Below, in pieces: positions 1 through 11,614 of a DNA stretch of 64,000 nucleotides. This DNA comes from Stichopus chloronotus (lineage: Eukaryota > Echinodermata > Holothuroidea > Aspidochirotida > Stichopodidae): positions 2,231,217 through 2,295,216 of the forward strand of contig CM037833.1 in the NCBI GenBank assembly GCA_021234535.1, written 5' to 3'. The position numbers and the translations under genes are program-made. The notes beneath the pieces were generated by a model. The model had not been told where the DNA came from. It worked only from the letters and a program-made list of their open reading frames with translations, and searched no databases. Positions within the stretch are counted from its first letter, which is position 1. Each line of letters starts with the position of its first letter.

Positions 1-728
1 GAGTTAAAAAAACAGAAATGTTCCTCATTAGCCATCTATACATGTATACATGCAATGTTTCTTACTTGCCATCGTTGCAAGATTAAATACACCTCGTGGC
101 TTCATGAGTTAATGCAAAATATTTCTCCACCAAATGCCAAAAAGATGGAACAAAATACTTACGTATATGTCTTGAGAACATCGTAATTCCTGAACGCATT
201 AAGTGAAACTGTTTATGGCACTGAATTGAAAAAAAGTCCTGTATTCCTTGCAAAAGTTAAAGTAATGTTATGGAGTTATTTGCAAATCTCCAATCACCCA
301 ATACATGAAAAGACACGTAGCCCCTCCTGCGTGTATACCATGCTCGCATGTACGATTTACCATTTACAATATTGATTGATTCTCACATCAGTGAGTAGAG
401 AGTATCAAATATTTTACCAAATATCATTTCATCGTCATCGTCATTTGTTTCTCCTTCCTTAATCCCTTTTATGTGATTTGCATGATTTCCTTGTTTAAAG
501 ATCTAACAATACATTAGATGGAAAGAAAACATGACGTTTAGTTGTCAAGCAAAGATACCACACGTACCCCACATCCAAACACAGAGAAACAAAAGTACAA
601 AGCAACCACGCCATATAGTAGGTTTAGGCCTACTAAATTACAAGCCAAAGCATCAAGTTGACCGATTTTCCTGAATGATCTCTGCAATTACCTTGATGAT
701 CTCAGAAACACTTTATTTTACATTTTAG

Positions 729-844
729 GCATTGTACCCGATTATTGCGTTGGGGATGGTTTCGTCGTTCCTGTTGGGAAGGCTATTATCTATTCAAATG
801 GATACAAGACTAACTGCAAGGAATACGGATTTTCCGAGTGGTGA
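729..844 (+). CDS. Conserved cysteine-containing exon, copy 1 (possible terminal exon)
   Basis: An acceptor TTTTAG ends at 728. The frame reads PDYC, GDGF, VPVGK, then GYKTNCKEYGFSEW, followed by TGA at 842-844. The duplicate at 24,262 keeps this frame. The differences are mainly synonymous or conservative (A/S, V/L, N/S, N/T, E/Q), including a Ser TCC/AGC swap, which suggests purifying selection on this reading. The exon either ends the protein at TGG-TGA or uses a GT donor at 841 just before the stop. An AATAAA lies at 913-918, about 70 bp on, which fits a terminal exon. The spacing of Cys, Gly and VPVG loosely recalls von Willebrand C-type modules, but I do not assign a family. Upstream exons would lie outside the window. 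Confidence 0.5.
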
Positions 845-912
845 AGGTAAGAAGCACTTCACGAGTTCAATTTGAATGTGTTCCTAGAAAAACTGACCAT
901 ACGTAATTATAT

Positions 913-918
913 AATAAA
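913..918 (+). promoter_or_regulatory. Candidate poly(A) signal AATAAA after the copy 1 cysteine exon
   Basis: AATAAA lies about 70 bp after the in-frame TGA at 842-844. The equivalent place in copy 2 has no AATAAA. In AT-rich DNA this hexamer is common, so only its position supports it. Confidence 0.3.
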
Positions 919-1306
919 AGACGCAATTTCCTGCTCATGAGTTCCTATTATTTTTTGACGTGTACACCATCTATACACGTTTTAAGGAGAAAAACGGATA
1001 ATATTCTTGACGCCAATTGTGTCACATCGAGTAACGAAAGAAGTGTCAAAATATAAATAAGCTTCATAAGATTAATCATGAGAAAAGTGAAAAGTATACC
1101 AGTTATTAAATTGCTGAATACCTTTTGTGTACTCACACTGCTATGTCCTTTTAAAGTTTCTTGATAGGTTGTCTCTAAACGTTGGCATCAGATGTTAGCC
1201 TCCACCGAATAATTAGTAGTAATATCTATAGTATTTTCTTTTGTCCATAACACTTTCTTTCGTAACTTTTAGAATTTGATAGTAACAGAACCACAAATAC
1301 TAAACC

Positions 1307-1601
1307 AGGTAATATTGCAACATTTGCCCCTTATGGGCCCCATGCCGACGATCTTATGGGCCATCCATGTGCCTTTATAGATCTGGGGGTCCATATGGGT
1401 AAGACAGATAATCCATGCGACCCACATGAGGGAGTTCTGTGATGCACGTCCAATATAGACAACATAACTATCCCATGTGGGTCATATGGTTTTCTTGGCT
1501 GGTCCGTATGGCTCCTTACAGGCCTTGAGTGCAAAATCAAATGCGCCCCGTATGGATACACCTAAATGGGGCCCATGAGTTACCTGGGCTCAATATTACC
1601 T
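1307..1601. mobile_element. MITE-like inverted-repeat element in copy 1 of the duplication
   Basis: The ends are an exact inverted pair, AGGTAATATTG at 1,307-1,317 and CAATATTACCT at 1,591-1,601. Further in, both ends carry ATGGGCCCCAT-like sequence, and the body is full of short CCCATATGGG-like palindromic words. There is no coding capacity. The aligned place in the duplicate (near 24,690) lacks it, so it probably inserted after the duplication. No clear target-site duplication is visible. Confidence 0.6.
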
Positions 1602-2104
1602 TGGAATCACTCGAGATGATAATTCAGGTGATAAAACTTATTCTCTAGTAGAGGTCAGTGTAGTCGTGCCTCAGTAATAGTAACTGGCATGACATTTCTT
1701 TTCTCTTTAACAGACAATACACGGATCGACGATAGTCTGTACCTGTGATGGGGAATTTCGTCATGACACGAAGATCAAATTTAGAGTAATGAATAAAAAT
1801 CAACATGTTTAATGTCTTGGTCTTGATCTTTTTTTTTTCTTCTCTAGTGTATGCGGTAGTAAAAAAATTTTTTTATTGTTTTTAAAGTTTTATTGCGAGT
1901 GACGACATAAACTAATATGGGTTGCCTGTATTTCCCTGCAGTGCCTTTATACTTCCATTAGTACCAATTGCATTAATGAATGTAAGTTTTGTTGATGTTG
2001 CAATCAAACGGAAAATGCTACCTTTTTTCTAAGAACCCCTTTACCCCTTTCGTCAGGGGGCTTGGACAACCCGTTACACTTAACACTTTACAGTTAAACT
2101 TCCC

Positions 2105-2198
2105 TACTACACTCTTTAGTTTTGAGAGTTCCATAAGAAAGTTACAGCATGCAACTCTCGGTACTACAGTTTGCAGCTGTGAATTGGATACAGACTGA
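2105..2198 (-). other. Second conserved island of the duplication, possible cysteine-rich exon (broken here)
   Basis: This block is much better conserved against 25,305-25,400 than its surroundings. On the minus strand a CAG acceptor-like site precedes position 2,198. The frame then reads SVCIQ, NCS, SCML, LSYGTL, ECSR, with cysteines at the same places in both copies. Here the frame is interrupted by TAA at 2,142-2,144, while the other copy is open. No clear donor was found. It could be an exon that decayed in this copy, or a conserved regulatory block. Confidence 0.3.
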
Positions 2199-3944
2199 CT
2201 GAGCCACCAAGTTTAAGGTAACTTGTCAATCCGGTGACACATTTACGTCTACTGTTGTGCGGGCCGACACAGTCACAAAAGTTTAAGTATGTAGCAACAG
2301 AGAGCAAACTTTGCCAGACTAATGTGACTTATACCTTTTTGGAATGATATGGACTGAATGGGTTTGACCTGACGTAAAAAGGAACAAAACGAAACTCCAG
2401 ATGACATAACTAATAACCATATTACAAATGCGTTTACTACAGTTCAGTGTCATTGTTCTGATATATTTCTGGCAATGCCCGATTTCCTGAAAATTTTATC
2501 AACAAGATAAGTTTCAATTTTCCTTTTTCATTTGGTACCTGAGATGACAAAAACTATTCAATGTAGGCAAATGCAATGTAGTACAAAGTTCCAATATCAA
2601 ATGGTTGCACTTTTTCAGGTGGGTTTGTAACAGGGGTTCTCTTTTATTCATGTTTGCAACCTTTTAAAGTTTAGTCAAACACACCGGCGGCTAAGAACGT
2701 TATTCCTGTTTTGGGATTTTATCAAAAGAACCTTCAAATTCCTGAATCAGGATATTGTTGTTACACTCTTCAAACATTTTAAAAACATTCCACATAACGA
2801 AAATGAAGTTGAAGCTTGATATCCATACCTTTAAAAAGATGAAGTGCTTTAATTTTACAAAAAGTCCAAAGAAGGCTACGGTGTTGACATAAATCATTTT
2901 ATAGAATGCAACGAGACATCACTTCAAAATTAAAATTAGGTGGTTTCAGGACTATTTGATACAGTTACTTGATCACCAACGTCTAAAACAGATGGAGCAA
3001 TATACGCGAAAAGACTTGTCACATCTTTTTTTTTTGGGGGGGGGGGGCGTAAATGCTTGAGAGGGTGCAAGTCACCTACTTCCAATGATAAATGTTTAAA
3101 GGACTCTTAAAACAATATTACGTGTAGTATAATGAACATTTGGTGCCATATCTAGATATATGTGAAACATGTCGCTCAATAGCCCTCGAGTAGTTTATCA
3201 ACAGAGAGAATTCATCAAGGCAATTTTGACTTTCAAATGTGTCGTTTTTGGATACCAACGTAGGCCCCTGCGGTTATCGTACTGATACAAAACTCGTGAG
3301 TGAGCTACGTAACAGTGGAGGAAATACCTGCGACAAATATTTACGGAAGTCTTTTCAACTAGAATCGACTTTATCACCAAATTTAAAGTAAGACATTTAG
3401 CCAACTTTTTACAACATTCCCGTATCCATGTTCACCACGTAACCTAGTAATTTGGGGCAAGGACCCTCAAAAGATACATCGACTTTCTGTTGTCGAGTGA
3501 TCTCGCTGCTGACCTTAATGAGACATGCATACTTGCTTACAATGGACAGGTCACTACAGATTCTCCTAGAACGGTAGAAATTTATGGCAGAACAGACTTG
3601 TACGTTTCACTGACAAGAGAATTTTGCGTTTCGTTTGGCCTATTTCATATATTACGTCTTTAAGTTCAATGTTACAAAGTCTACGTAGCCTTATGTTTGT
3701 GAATAAGATAGGTACCAGGACCCATAAAAAGTGCTGCGAGGAATGGAAGTATTGTTGCTGCAAAGGAAAAAAAGAAAAAAAAGGAACCCAGACATTTGAG
3801 AATCAAAACGGTAGCGCTACACAAAGATACAAATTCGAGTTTCTTGCTACTAATCAGAAACATCATCTTCCATTGGTTTTGGTCTTCTTTCTACGGTTGA
3901 GTTCCTTACAGTAGCTTCTCTTAAATGTAACAAATCAACAATAT

Positions 3945-4200
3945 GATACCCATTGACACTGTATTATAGACTAGCGCCATCAATTAACGTTTAGCAAAAT
4001 AATTGTAACAAATCAACAGTATGAAAACCGTTGTAATTTAATTATCATTTAGGTTGTTTCATACACTGCTGTGAGACTTTAGACAAGCTTAGTTTCAACA
4101 TTAGCGGAGACAAAAGAGAGGTAGAACATTGACAACTCCACAGTAGCCACTGTATTATAGACTAGCGTCATCAATTTAAGGTTTAGCAAATAATTGTTTC
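3945..4200. repeat. Local direct duplication
   Basis: The sequence around CTGTATTATAGACTAGCG at about 3,958 recurs at about 4,149, about 190 bp on, with the following ATCAATT and GTTTAGCAAA blocks also shared. No coding content. Confidence 0.6.
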
Positions 4201-7200
4201 AAAATCAACTCGCAAAAAATGGTTAATAGAACATTTACCAACATTTTAATGCAATTTCACCTGCGGGTTCTTCATATGTTAACAAAAATTTGCAATGCAG
4301 TGAAATACCTGAGAGAGAAAATTAATCTTTTCTTGTAATTTGTAGAGAAACATGCCTGTTTAGTAGCAAATTGTTTGCAAATTGTGAAAATCTTTCTTTG
4401 TGATGTTATGGCACTTACGTTGCCGTAAATATGGTAACAGTAAAGGTCATGTGACATGAAAATGACATTTGGGAGAATTGTGTGCATTCAGCAAAATATT
4501 AAAGAAATATTAGTAAGGCCGCAAATTACGTTAACATCCGTCAAAGATTAACAAATTTACAGGCAAATCAATGTCTAATAGCTGTATCATGAATAACCAT
4601 TGGGCTAAGTATGCAAATTTGTGACGTCAAGAGATGCACTCATATTATATGTCTTACGTTCATAATTTCCTTATGTAATCTTCATTTCAAGGACATTTGA
4701 GAATTTTATATGCCCAAACGTTTTACATTGGAAGCATGTATTTCCCTCCTCTTCAAAAATATCGATATCACTTACCAATGAAAAACTCGGTAATTAAGTC
4801 ATTTAGAGGCAAAATATATTGGCTTGACAAAAGAAATAGTTGCACTGGGCAACACTCCATGTCATTTATTTTGCAGTTTTCGCAAACTTTGTAAATACAT
4901 ATCTCAAAAACCTTAAAAAATTTAAAAAAAAAATTCCAACGAATTCTCACTCAGGGTTTCACTTTGAAGCTTCTGAATTAAGGGTGCTCTTTTCTAGAGG
5001 CATGAGACACCATGTCAGGCATGTCACCTGTAACATACCAACAGCAATTTCTAAGATTGTAACAGAAGTAAACATGTTTAGATATTAATGTTATGTGGGG
5101 ATGTTAGTTTGTTGTGACATACATCAATTGCAGCTTTTTTGTACTTTCTTTCTCCAAATCGAAAATAAGCATATATCTTGCTGATTTCTCGTAAAATGAT
5201 CCACCAATTACAAATACTGTCAGAAAATGCCACAGTAGAAAGAGAAAACTGTTAATCTTTTCTTCTTTTTTTTACTAATGTTCACGTCCTATAGATACTA
5301 TTTATGAGTTTGTGTTAAATACCTTTTTCTAGGTGTGGAGAAGAAATGTTTTTGGTAAAAGATCAGTAATACTCTACAACACACCGGGAGCTATATTTCT
5401 TGCAGATGTCTGTCCAAAATAGAGATGGGCAACATTTACTGTTTTTTTTTTTTTTTGTGGAGAGGTATGAAGAGTCTAGTCAATTTGTCATGGACACGAG
5501 TTCGACGAACACGAATGTGTCATATACAATCCATTTAACGCTCATCATCGGCATGCTCAGATGTTGGATGCAAATAAAAGCAGTTGGCAACATTTTATAG
5601 GATATAGTTTGAGGTCTTACGCTAACTTTTGGTGAGAACAGGCGTTTACCAAGGCTCAAACTGATGGGTTTGGTTCATTAGGCCTCCAATGCCAAGAAAA
5701 CAAACAAGAGCTTTTTCTCCTTAATATAATGACTGTGAAAAACGTGAATGTAGCCTAAAAAAAAATAGCCTAAAAAAAACTTACGAAGAACATTCACATT
5801 TGAGGCAACTGAGATTTTACAACTTTACGTGTACTCCAACTATGACGTCACTGGGTCGATGTATATCAGTATGAAGTCACTCATCTGTTGTCAATTTACT
5901 GTATAAAGAGCTGCAAAGTGTACGGATTTTACCCTATTTTTTACTATACGAGGGACCCATTCATGATTGTACAAACATTGTGAAAAATCAGTATTACTTC
6001 AATGCAATAGTAACATTTTTTTAACAACAGTGACTTTAGCATTAAGTAACCAACATTTTCACGTTGTCTACGAGCTAAGGCGTCTGTTAACATCTAATTG
6101 GGGGTATTATCTGTTTGCCCCGTTAATAACTCAACACGGCATTGCATTTGATGGAAAGCCCCTTTTTTATTCTGTCAACAACGCAATTATATGGCACGAG
6201 CATTAGCAATTCTTCAACTTTGCTGTTATTGATATTGGTCATGGATATTGGTAAACAGTGTATAGAATATTTGAATACACAGGACAAAATTTAGCAGTTT
6301 ATCTCCTAAATTATTGCCTTGTCTTTCTTTAATATGTGCATATTAGGCAAAATTTCGATTATTTCGATTATTTTACTTCATGTTAAATGTATGGTTTAAC
6401 CACAGAAATAGAAGTAGCAAAGCGAACATGAAAGACTTTGGCGATTGAAAATTGTTTTGTTTGCAGACGATCTTAAATTAGGCCGAACGGTATAGGAGAC
6501 TTTTGGCGGGTGGGGAGTTGCATGTCTACATTAGCCAATGGGACTGCTGGGTCTTTGTTACTACATACAATCACGTAGCAGTGATTACCTTTCTCATATT
6601 TTCACGTCATCTGTGTACTTCATTGAACGTGTGACGATTGCAGTTAACATATGTGCCATCTTAAGTAATTGAGCTGGCATCGTATCTATTTCTTACGATA
6701 TGAATGGTTCAGAACATATATATGTGAAAGCTAACGCCAAAGAAAATAAAGGTATTGAGATGTCAGCGAGACAGTTCAACAATTAAAAGCATTTGTGCTC
6801 TGTGTGAACACGTTACCCCCAACCATACCAAAAAGTAGGTAGTTTTAGTACTTTGTAAAATTTATGTTGCGAACACTGTATATGTCTGAAAACGGCCAAA
6901 TGGAATTTTAGCCAACCAACTTGTGGATGAATTGACGTGGTTTTACAATCATCGTTTTATTTCAGTGTACCCAAACATGATTAAGTTGTACTGCGGTAGT
7001 AAGAAATTGAAAATCAATTAAGAGGAGGTTTTTACAGATTTAACATTTTGTTGTTACTTGCATTATTAAGTCAAGTAATTCATGGCAGGGGACATGTTAA
7101 AACTAATACACTGTAACACTGATTTATCAGCTTACATACATGCAGTATCAGTATACCGTGGACTCTCATTGGCGCTGGTCACAGTATAATCTTTTTAGTT

Positions 7201-7930
7201 GATTCTTTTCGATTTATTTAACATTGACATGACGGTGGACAACTAGGTTGGCTCACAAAAGGCTAATCTTACCCGAGGCCCTCCTAAAAATTAAAAAGGA
7301 ATAAGTAAGAGGAAATCGATTGGTGCTTGTCAAAATATACAATCAGTCCAACCGGAAGTAGTCATTGAATTGTAATGCGTAATGAAAATATAAATAGAAT
7401 AAAGATGTAATCAATGGAATTAAGATGTAATAGCCAATTATATTCATTTTAATGTGAGTTATCTTTTGACAGTATTATTTAACGAGAATCATTAAGACTG
7501 ATATATCAGAAGCATAAATACGGAGGTTTCTTCGCTTACACTGCTATTGCCACAATGTGGCTTGAACTTCCTGTGTGGGAAGTTCTTGCTGTGTGGTCAA
7601 CTAGAATGATGATTCAAAACAAATCTACTCAGGGGATCGGGGGACAACAAAACCGCTACGTTGAGTTGCATTATCTGCTAAATTAATGAAAAGTAAATAA
7701 TTAAAGAACTTCCCCTTCTCTAATCTTTCGCATCGCAATAAAACAACACAACTTCACATTCAATGTGTTGACCATTCTTTAGAGTGAGCTTTTACTAGTC
7801 TTTCTAGAACTTATTTTGGAGAATTACGTGATTACGATTCAACAAAGATTAAAACATCAAAGACGGTTAAGACACAGCAGTCTTACCAGGCCTCCTTGAC
7901 ATATCATTTTCCTGTAAATACGTATTTCAG
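4050..7930. other. Non-coding stretch, nothing recognised
   Basis: AT-rich sequence with scattered short open frames, none longer than 82 codons, none with recognisable motifs or convincing splice pairs. A T-tract lies near 5,440. I see no transposon ends, RNA gene or conserved block here. Confidence 0.5.
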
Positions 7931-8040
7931 ACGCTTCCAGATATGTGCCCGTACAGTTTATCAAATACGACCAGTGGTGGCGAAGTTGTGGCTCGAGAAT
8001 CCCTTCCCCGGTGGTTTTGTTTTGAGGGAAGAGTTTTACG
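7931..8040 (+). CDS. Candidate internal exon, family unknown
   Basis: A good acceptor (CGTATTTCAG, ending at 7,930) and a good donor (TTTTACG|GTAAGA) bound 110 bp. Two frames are open throughout and the third nearly so. One reads PDMC, CFEGRV; another reads ICARTVYQ, ENPFPGGF; the third contains VPVQFIKY and one Cys, faintly like the VPVGK exon at 729. Without a homologue the frame cannot be chosen. It may belong to the same gene as the duplicated cysteine exons, or be a chance pairing of sites. Confidence 0.25.
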
Positions 8041-10385
8041 GTAAGAGGGGAAGGGCGCCTTTGGACAATGGGAGGACGAAGTAATCAAAGGATATTTTCA
8101 TAAAAAATTCTGGTACGTTTGATACAAACTTAGTGTAACGTTCCCTTCTTAGATATTCTTCATTAAATTCCACTTAGCACGTAAGTGATGATAGGTGGAA
8201 CTGAAGTGACGGTCTCAACTTTGAGGAATGATGCACCTACGCCGACACCAAGGCATGCGTATTGGGTAGTGTGCATAATATTTATGTTGGTTGTAAAATC
8301 TTCACCTCAAACATCAAATACTATTTGGAAGCAACTATGCTTACGATTAATTGATTGATCTAATCATTCGGTGAGCACATCGAAATATCGACTAGGGCCA
8401 CGAAAACACAAACGCAGTAGTTGAATCATATGGGTCAACATAGGAACAACCATTAAGGAATCTGCTATGTGTTAGTTTCTTTGTTCCCCGGGAAGATCTA
8501 CGCCAACATGGAGAACAGCAAATGATCCGTGATGAAGCAGTAAAACTTTCTTCAAGTCGATTTGGCGGAACCCCACTTCGATTCTTGCATCAGACTTGAA
8601 TTTTTAAATTCTTGCCAAAAGCAATACCATTCCTTTTAAAATGACATTTTCAGGCTCTTTTAATATTCAGAATGATGATGTTGGCTCAAGTAAGCCACGA
8701 CATAGTAAGACCAGTACACATCAATCTTCAAACTGTCACATTTTCGCTATTTTAGACGGTTTACGCCACTCACCGGAAAGCAAATTCTCCACATCCAAAC
8801 GGACGAGGAAGCAAGTCACTCAAGATTCCCTAAACCATACCAAGCAACGCATGCAAAAGTGCAAACATTTGCAGTGCTTCCTAGACTGTCAGGAACAGTC
8901 TTTAGATATTGGTCATCAGTCCTTCACAGTCAAGGTGTAGGAGCCTGCTGCTGCGCATTCCGTGTTAGTACTAGAACATCGTTGGCGTATTTGTTTGTTT
9001 GCTTCTTTCTGTGGTTATTATTTGTATAGTTCAGTGGATTTCATCAATTCTAAAGGTCACACGCAGTCACGAGCTAATAAATGCATAGAAAGATATTTTT
9101 TTCGTTTTTTCTTTTCTACTCTGATATTTGAAATAAGTTAATTTGATTTGCTGGTACTTTGTGACAAAAGCGACGCAATTCATTAACTCACATTCCCCAG
9201 GAGACAGAGCTCACAGAAGATCGTCCGATGCCCTTTGGCACTCCTGCAGGTTGTCTTTGTGAACAAAACTGGGTAATGTATAGATCCACTACTCTCTGAA
9301 ATTATCAAGATTATCAGGGAGTTTAAAAAAAAATGTAACAAGACTGTCTATTGCTAAGTTCGATTTGCCGTTCTTTTAGTTTATCATCTTTAAGACGTGT
9401 GAAAATCCACTAAGATGGGAAAAATAACCCCTGCACATTTCAACAGTAGTACCAATAATGAAAAATTACTAGACCTTGGTTTCTATACCATCTGCGATAA
9501 AGTAAAACGACACCCGAGAAATGAGGTTTCTCTTTTAGTACATTGTACATTATTATTATTATTGATATGCGTGCAGAGTCGGTACATAAAACTGTGAGTT
9601 TTTCTTGTCGGGTTGGTGGACGAGATCGTAATGCAACAGTGAACATTGCAGACGAATTTAGATTTTTTTTTTCCCGTTTCACTTGTGCTTCTTATACGAT
9701 GCCACTAACTACTGCACTCCAAATGATCTTCTGGAAAAATGTGTTTCATGCTTAAAATAGCAATGACACTCTCTACATGATTGGAATGAGAAATACTCCA
9801 AACAAATTTCTCCTAAACGACTTCCCCCACATATTCCAAATCACGTAGCTCTTTACAAATAGTGTTTCAAGGCATCATGATATAGTATGTACATTTCCTT
9901 ATCGCCTTAGCGATAATAAAGTCCATGAGTTCGGTACAACAACTAACATGATATCTATTATACAAGATAAAATTTCTTAATAGACCATTATCGATACGCC
10001 TACGTGGGGATGAAGTAAGGTTTCATGATAATTATCAGGAAAGGTGCGACTGAAAGTTCAGTGGGTGGTAGCGCTTCACTGGAATTGCATGTAACTAATT
10101 CACTCTTGCGTTCTTCAACATCGTGCCAATGTAATTCCTATCCTCTAGAGGGAAATACCACCTGCTCTCTATGAATGTTTCTTTGAACCACCAACCAAAA
10201 GAAAATTCAGTAACATCGTGGCAGTAGAAATCAAATCCCATAACTAAATCAATACACCCTAAAACCACTCCAATAAAACAGGAAATTCACTGCCTTTCCA
10301 TACCGTACTTAAAATACATTATTTAAATAACCTTTCTGGCAGTCATAAAGAGTTTTCCCGCAAACATTGTGTTTTGATGTTAAGC
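8041..10385. other. Non-coding stretch, nothing firm
   Basis: A 99-codon open frame at 8,641-8,940 and several shorter ones show no motifs. A CAG-bounded segment near 9,199-9,300 reads into a short Cys-containing frame ending in a stop, but it has no second copy or partner exon to support it. Otherwise this is AT-rich sequence without recognised features. Confidence 0.4.
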
Positions 10386-10394
10386 CAAGTCGAT

Positions 10395-10515
10395 TTATTG
10401 ATTGAATGATTGGTTAATTCGTTGGTTGCTTGATTGGTTGGTTGATTGATTGGTTGGTTCATTGATTGGTTGGTTAATTGGTTGGTTGGTTAATTGGTTG
10501 GTTGGTTGATTGAAA
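10395..10515. repeat. (TTGGTTGA)-type simple repeat
   Basis: About 120 bp of alternating TTGATTGG and TTGGTTGG words on the plus strand, built almost only of T and G with single A bases. A simple tandem repeat, with no coding meaning. Confidence 0.85.
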
Positions 10516-10598
10516 CTCTCACGACCAGTATTTGGACCATTAGACCATGGATCCATCTAACAAATCTCCCAGGAAACAAAAGTTCTAGGAGCCAAACT

Positions 10599-10740
10599 AG
10601 TATAACTGGGCTGACATATGGGTCCCAGATGGGTAACCCAAATGGAGCCCAGATGGCCCAGAGAGGACCCAGCTGTCGTTTGAACAGTTAGCCCAATCTT
10701 CGACTCATCTGGGACCCATCTGGGATATGTAGGTTAGTAC
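10599..10740. mobile_element. Short inverted-repeat (MITE-like) element next to the BEL 5' LTR
   Basis: The left end reads GACATATGGGTCCCAGATGGG and the right end reads, in reverse, CATATCCCAGATGGGTCCCAG, giving imperfect terminal inverted repeats around a core of about 60 bp. It has the same CCCAGATGGG/CCCATATGGG flavour as the element at 1,307-1,601. AGTA occurs at both edges and may be the target duplication. The BEL LTR begins at its right edge, so the retrotransposon may have landed at or in it. Confidence 0.45.
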
Positions 10741-11601
10741 AGTGGCATGATAGTTTGCACAGCGCCACCATTTTTGTTTCTCTCGATAAGAACGATTACG
10801 ATATAAGTCACGTTAAAACAAGTTCCAAAATAGTTCGAAGATTTCACCTGATTTTACCTTGTTTCCTTGGTTATCAGACAGTTGGTGAGTCTACCAACGT
10901 TTCGAACTTTATTTCGTACAAAGGATTAGCTCACTACTGCATGTTATTACTCCTAAACTTCGAAGTAAAAAGTTTGACTATCATGCGTGGCCGTCATAGA
11001 CAAATCATTGTGTATCAGATATTATTCGTCATGTAGGGAGGCCCTTTTATTCTCAGTTTCATGCATGTTTTCTTGGCCTGTTTATTTATCTAAATAGTTC
11101 AGCATGAATGAATTATATGTAGTACCATGTAGTCAAACGAACAGCGTCCATGTGCACGCTCCTGTTAGTTCATGTATACGCATGCTAAGAGTAGTAATCA
11201 ATCACAAGGAAGGGTTGCATTTGCAAGTGAGGTGAGAGGTGTTCGAGCCCTTTGGCTAACCAAGGCGTGTTATGGTTGTAGACCATGTTGTGTTAGGCAG
11301 CTGGAGGTCACAGGGGTCACGATCGGTGCACGATCGGGGGATTCCCCTGAAGAGAGAGCTATTGCAGAATGGCTTAAAAGTAGTCTGTGATATTCATGGA
11401 ATGCATGCAGTTGCTATTTTACTTTCTTTATTCTTAATTTTTGTGTTTGCAGTAAACCGTTTAATTCCGCAAATGTTGCTGAGTTGAGACACGTAGAATC
11501 CAATAAACATTAAAGAGCAGAAGAACATTGTAGGTCGTTGTCTGTTTTGCGCGTTTCGACTGCTGATATCACCACACGTAGCTTACGAAGTAGTTACAAC
11601 A
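10732..11601 (+). repeat. 5' LTR of the BEL/Pao element (right part not matched in the 3' LTR)
   Basis: From about 10,732 to 11,187 this matches the 3' LTR. The next 410 bp, up to TTACAACA at about 11,601, has no 3' counterpart. It contains AATAAA at 11,502-11,507 and lies directly before the gag start at 11,615, so I infer that it is the rest of the LTR (R-U5) plus leader, and that the 3' LTR is truncated. A primer-binding site is not obvious. Confidence 0.7.
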
Positions 11602-11614
11602 GTTTACAACTATA

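Larger units (their letters stand above)
1..4050. repeat. Copy 1 of an ancient segmental tandem duplication
   Basis: Stretches along this segment align in order with 23,640-26,300. Shared landmarks include the conserved exon at 729-844, a GTTGACCGATTTTCC-type block upstream of it, the ATATGGGTTGC block near 1,916, the Cys-coding island near 2,105-2,198, and the GACATTTAGCCAAC block near 3,390. Non-coding parts are clearly diverged with many indels, while two short islands are much better conserved. The copies lie about 23 kb apart in the same orientation, so this is an old tandem duplication and probably duplicated a gene. The right limit near 4,050 is approximate. Confidence 0.75.

Noticed and set aside
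8641..8940. 99-codon plus-strand ORF, Ser/Lys-rich
   Set aside because: Low-complexity composition, no motif, no splice or duplication support.
9199..9300. CAG-bounded segment reading into a short Cys-containing frame with a stop
   Set aside because: No second copy, no partner exon and no family; noted only as a weak possibility.
11172..11487. Two overlapping ORFs in the BEL 5' region, and a GTTCGAGCCC word recalling a tRNA B box
   Set aside because: Inside the LTR/leader; no cloverleaf can be drawn around the word and the ORFs have no similarity.
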